Source of the DNA: Flavobacterium palustre
GTDB taxonomy: Bacteria; Bacteroidota; Bacteroidia; Flavobacteriales; Flavobacteriaceae
NCBI RefSeq assembly: GCF_014639535.1
Contig: NZ_BMGA01000003.1
Coordinates: forward strand, 248,001 to 312,000
Reading direction: 5' to 3'
Length of the DNA: 64,000 bases
Shown here: piece after piece, positions 61,601-64,000 of the stretch
Layout: every line of letters starts with the position of its first letter
Numbering within the stretch: position 1 is the stretch's first letter
Notes under the pieces: generated by a model
Seen by the model: the letters and a program-made list of their open reading frames with translations, nothing else
Database searches by the model: none
Told to the model about the DNA's origin: nothing
Program-made: the position numbers and the translations under genes

Positions 61601-63606
61601 ACCAAATGGTTCAGACAACCGATTTAAGCAATGGTTATTTATTAGACAATTCAACTAATGTGCGAAATGGAAGATTACTAAACATCTACACGCCACAACC
61701 CGAAACAGCTCCGCTACCCTACACTTCTATTGTTGACGGAACATGGGAAGACAATGCTACCTGGACACACGGTGATGTTTGGAACATTCCAAATACTTTA
61801 GCCATTGACAACAACAGCTATATTGACTGGAATATTGTTAAAACCGATAACAATATTACAACTGCAGGAAATAAAACCGTATTAGGATTATTAGTTACCA
61901 GTAATACCCTTACTGCAAACAGTAACAACAAAATAGAAATTTCCCATTATTTAAAATTAGATGGAAAAATTGACCTGGTAGGTAAATCTCAATTAGTACA
62001 AACTCAAGGAAGTATTTTGGATACCAGCAGTAGCGGTTCTATCGAAAGAGACCAGCAAGGACAATCTAATCTGTATAACTACAACTATTGGAGTGCTCCG
62101 GTAGGCACAATAAATACAACTGTCAATAATCAAAATTATACTGTTGCAGGGGCAATGAAAGATGGTACTACCACTACACCACAAAACATAAACTGGATTG
62201 GTGGTTACAACGGCGCTCCTACAAGCCCAATAAGTATTGCCCGTTATTGGCTTTATAAATTTGATAATTATGCTAATGCTTATGCTAATTGGGTTCAAAT
62301 GAATGAAAACTCAACTGTTAGAGTTGGACAGGGTTTCACAATGAAAGGCAGCGGAGCAGCTACTGCCACTCAAAACTATACTTTTGTTGGTAAACCGAAT
62401 AATGGATTAATCAATTCAAATTCCGTAAGTGCTAATCAGTTACTATTAGCAGGCAACCCATATCCTTGCTCACTGGACAGCGAAGCATTTATTAATGACA
62501 ACAGCAACTCAATAAACGGAACCATCTATTATTGGGAACATTATGCTACTAACAACACTCATGTTTTAAGAGATTATCAAGGAGGCTATGCTACTCGAAA
62601 TTTAACAGGAGGGGTCGCTCCATCTTCTACAAATGTAGATTACATCAGTAAATTAGGAACCCCGTCAAGAGGAATTCCGAATCGTTTTATTCCGGTAGGA
62701 CAAGCTTTCTTTGTTGTAGGAAAAGCAGGTAGCGGAGGTACAATCATATACGATAATAACCAAAGAAGCTTTCATAAAGAAGACGATGGTACTAATTCGA
62801 ATGTGATGTATAAAATAAATCCAACTGCTAAATCGACCTCAACCTCCACTTCAAGATCCAATGAAAATGATGTTGTCACTGACTCTAAATACAAAAAAAT
62901 TCGTCTAGGATTTAACTCTCGTAATAATTATCACAGGCAAATTTTATTAGGTTTCATAGACAATAAAGCTACCAACGAAATGGATTTTGGTTACGATGCC
63001 TTTAATATGGACAGACTACCTAATGATATGTATTTTGTATGCCAGGAAAATGCCTTAGTCATTCAAGGTGTTGGCACTTTTGACCGATTTGCTTCCTACC
63101 CGCTTGGTGTAAAAACAGATGCAGAAGGAATTGTAAAGTTCATGATTGATGATTTAGAAAATTTCGATACTAATCAGTCAATTTATATTTACGATAATGT
63201 AACCAATACATACAACAATATTAAAGGCAGTAATTTTGAAATCAATCTACCGGCAGGAACAAATAAAACCCGATTTTCATTGCGATTTTTCAACCCGGAT
63301 GTGGACATAATAGTTCCTGAACCGGAACCAGAGCCAATTCCTGAGCCTGAAGTGAATGCTAATTTAACTATTATACACATTCAGAAATCGAACAATATTA
63401 ACATCAACAATCAAATTAAAGATTGCAGAGTTCAAAAAGTACGATTATATAATGATGCAGCTGTTGAAATTGATAATTGGAAAGTAGAAGAAAACAGAAA
63501 TCAATCTAACATTCAGGTTCACATTAAAAAAACAAAACCTGGGGTTTATATTGTAAAAGTCGAAACTACAAAAGGAGAATTCACTAAAAAGATCCTTATT
63601 GAATAA
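58639..63606 (+). CDS. Large LamG-containing T9SS surface protein
   Basis: 1655 aa. Signal peptide (about 1-30, ending TKAQ). N-terminal region (about 35-525) of unknown fold with VIYAGLYWTGKS and VVIYENPVMKSRAVTLFDGY. A DUF11-like repeat (about 530-640) and a PKD/Ig-like piece (about 705-790) come next. A LamG/jelly-roll domain follows (about 792-960; FDGTDDNVNF, FSIEVWVKS, GRWYHVAVTFDG, QELRIWNVALTDAQI). Then a long beta region, a PEPEPE linker (about 1560) and a type A T9SS sorting domain ending KPGVYIVKVETTKGEFTKKILIE. It is exported by the type IX system and likely an adhesin or glycan-binding protein. Confidence 0.9.
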   Translation: MEHLYFIKTNRHFYLLLLLIFLGFSIHTKAQTVTSPQVNFTQRTAAATPAKTIYNIKGDFTMLGNTNLTLNTYGDNTNNEGNAMKYVDIDGDSNTWNSSMATMELSNGGENSASQNCSTVIYAGLYWTGKSQDADTFTVSKETALESSKNVTHNTTTNITNSNYKLTVTRGGGSNDYYPIYTFTNTLGNTYAFHFTNNSGGNRVKLSINGGSLNNITVSHNSGVATFSTPYSLPLDGTILKINSITRNTSQTLTEAQYQDASNSIANVQVFNSVDKNYDKKVISLKGPGATSYTTITANSNVYFPGSSYSGIFVGYQEVTDYVKTHGPGAYTVADIALIEGSNSNPGYSGGWTMVVIYENPVMKSRAVTLFDGYAYVNGQRSGGGEFGNIPISGFTTVDSGPVNMKLGVMAAEGDVATNSGSDYLAVQKLNADPNTYNATNYLTLNHAGNSTTNFFNSSIFPQPAVGTSNPIYKNNTGVDFSMFTIPNAGNTVIGNNQTSTTFRFGSTYEVYTIFGFAMSVDSYVPEPKGLISINSINNVTNPPVLTALPGQAINYSLNISNSGTEATNNTIVTIPIPNTAIFNTGSSILYNTYNGFSTANVPYYDSGSNSIIWNLGTLPITAGHPEYIYADLSFDLNVTDNCIIILNEGCSPEVSLETGNITGIGAISGTSTTEYFFQGYDNSECAKPIDGSIIVAIDGSSCLSALAGDDQIASCGLESVQLAATAGAVGNWSIISGPSGGGELFSNSTSPTSEFFSPNNGTYTLRWTVSGGGECPDVSDDVQITLNPCNHLDFDGTDDNVNFKDNFNLNNGSFSIEVWVKSETTNGNIQTILSKRNASNLNDGYDLRLVNNTLSFNWNNGNSISSNYAISTGRWYHVAVTFDGTNYNLYVDGVNVHNAVAGTNPIANSNAKFILGAMAQNTVFPYNPIHFFSGWTQELRIWNVALTDAQIRQMMNQKIQNDNNTVMGATVPLSIPGLIWTNLEGYYQMVQTTDLSNGYLLDNSTNVRNGRLLNIYTPQPETAPLPYTSIVDGTWEDNATWTHGDVWNIPNTLAIDNNSYIDWNIVKTDNNITTAGNKTVLGLLVTSNTLTANSNNKIEISHYLKLDGKIDLVGKSQLVQTQGSILDTSSSGSIERDQQGQSNLYNYNYWSAPVGTINTTVNNQNYTVAGAMKDGTTTTPQNINWIGGYNGAPTSPISIARYWLYKFDNYANAYANWVQMNENSTVRVGQGFTMKGSGAATATQNYTFVGKPNNGLINSNSVSANQLLLAGNPYPCSLDSEAFINDNSNSINGTIYYWEHYATNNTHVLRDYQGGYATRNLTGGVAPSSTNVDYISKLGTPSRGIPNRFIPVGQAFFVVGKAGSGGTIIYDNNQRSFHKEDDGTNSNVMYKINPTAKSTSTSTSRSNENDVVTDSKYKKIRLGFNSRNNYHRQILLGFIDNKATNEMDFGYDAFNMDRLPNDMYFVCQENALVIQGVGTFDRFASYPLGVKTDAEGIVKFMIDDLENFDTNQSIYIYDNVTNTYNNIKGSNFEINLPAGTNKTRFSLRFFNPDVDIIVPEPEPEPIPEPEVNANLTIIHIQKSNNININNQIKDCRVQKVRLYNDAAVEIDNWKVEENRNQSNIQVHIKKTKPGVYIVKVETTKGEFTKKILIE

Positions 63607-63663
63607 AATTTCTAAAATCGAATAAGTCCACATCAATAAAAACGATAACAATCTGTATCACCC

Positions 63664-63693
63664 AAAAGCAATTCCTCAGGAGTTGCTTTTTTA
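63664..63693 (+). terminator. Terminator of the T9SS surface protein gene
   Basis: AAAAGCAA-TCCT and AGGA-TTGCTTTT arms, followed by six T. Confidence 0.85.
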
Positions 63694-63705
63694 TTTTTAC
63701 TATTA

Positions 63706-63735
63706 TTTTCGAAAATTATTTATTTTTTTCGAAAA
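63706..63735. promoter_or_regulatory. Two TTTTCGAAAA palindromes upstream of the RuBisCO-like gene
   Basis: Identical 10-bp palindromes at 63706-63715 and 63726-63735, start-to-start 20 bp, about two helical turns. Candidate operator about 120 bp before the next gene. Confidence 0.35.
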
Positions 63736-63856
63736 ACAAGTTTATTCGTTTGTATATGTTATTTTATGTGTTATTTTTACATAATTGATGTTTTTTCAAA
63801 ATTAAGAAAACCAAATCAACACAAATAAAACTCAAACTCTATATCAAATACAGCAA

Positions 63857-64000
63857 ATGGAAAGAATTTTTGCAGAATATTACATTGAAACCCCTTATGA
63901 AGTAGAACAAGCGGCGGCGGTATTGGCAGGCGAACAATCATCAGGAACATTTGTATCCGTTCCGGGAGAAACTGCAGAACTAAAACAACGCTTTGCTGCC
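63857..64000 (+). CDS. RuBisCO large-chain superfamily protein, 5' part (probable form IV)
   Basis: The first 48 codons, cut by the window edge. It opens MERIFAEYYIETPYEVEQAA and continues VLAGEQSSGTFVSVPGET, the N-terminal domain of RuBisCO-superfamily proteins (AEYYIET strand, AGEQSSGTF motif). Because this is a heterotrophic Flavobacterium-like genome, a form IV RuBisCO-like protein is much more likely than a carboxylase. Known relatives act in methionine salvage (enolase-type) or in sugar-acid (D-apionate) degradation. The active site is outside the window. Confidence 0.85.
   Translation, partial: MERIFAEYYIETPYEVEQAAAVLAGEQSSGTFVSVPGETAELKQRFAA

Noticed and set aside
1..64000. CRISPR array or direct-repeat spacer structure
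   Set aside because: No regularly spaced identical repeats were seen anywhere; the repeats found are palindromic or dispersed.

Overview
The window is 64 kb of a low-G+C chromosome from a member of the Flavobacteriaceae, most likely Flavobacterium or a close relative. The evidence is the protein families present: a T9SS-sorted surface protein, a TonB-dependent receptor with a carboxypeptidase-regulatory-like N-terminus, DUF4199, DUF4251, DUF4290, a GlmU-family protein, a LETM1-related protein, and a carB without its C-terminal domain. Starts lack strong Shine-Dalgarno sequences, and many genes are preceded by the Bacteroidota promoter pattern TTG-N19-TAnnTTTG. Most of the window is core genome; no CRISPR array, prophage or transposase gene was seen.

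Layout. 1-2.7 kb: fatty-acid beta-oxidation (thiolase 3' part, acyl-CoA dehydrogenase). 2.7-10.6 kb: small secreted or hypothetical proteins, a Cu/Zn superoxide dismutase lipoprotein, a LETM1-related protein, a carbonic anhydrase/SulP pair that probably handles bicarbonate, an OxyR with both redox cysteines, and two tandem paralogous 65-66 aa proteins. 10.6-20 kb: mnmD, ilvE, a MazG-like hydrolase, an SRPBCC protein with a GyrI-like C-terminus, an ECF sigma operon, an N/R-rich secreted protein and a KUP potassium transporter. 20-22.2 kb: the one clearly accessory patch, with two unrecognised membrane proteins, cassette-like flanks, REP-like palindromes and degenerate direct repeats. 22.2-31 kb: carB, rpmH, an alpha/beta hydrolase, a small GNAT, an ABC-F ATPase, a GlmU-family protein and rpmE2.

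31-45.8 kb: an envelope and sugar block (DUF4199, GT2, phosphohexomutase, MsbA-like exporter), a DUF2971 protein, an EF-hand lipoprotein, an M23 peptidase-TonB receptor pair, and the division/RNA locus ZapB-like-zapA-6S-like RNA-rny, then xerD. 45.8-49 kb: four small outer-membrane beta-barrel proteins and aroQ. 49-58.3 kb: tRNA-Met(CAT), a START-like protein, a class IV aminotransferase, YqgE, HU, fmt-recQ, DUF493, DUF4290, murA (Asp in place of the usual catalytic-loop Cys) and a CDF metal exporter. 58.6-63.6 kb: a 1655-residue LamG-containing T9SS surface protein. The right edge cuts into the first 48 codons of a RuBisCO-superfamily (probably form IV, RuBisCO-like) protein.

The strongest items for a second look are the 6S-like RNA after zapA, the RuBisCO-like gene start with two palindromes upstream, the C-to-D MurA, the MGS-less CarB, the 20-22 kb accessory patch with REP-like elements, and a promoter that overlaps a terminator just before the class IV aminotransferase. 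All calls come from reading the sequence; no database search was run.
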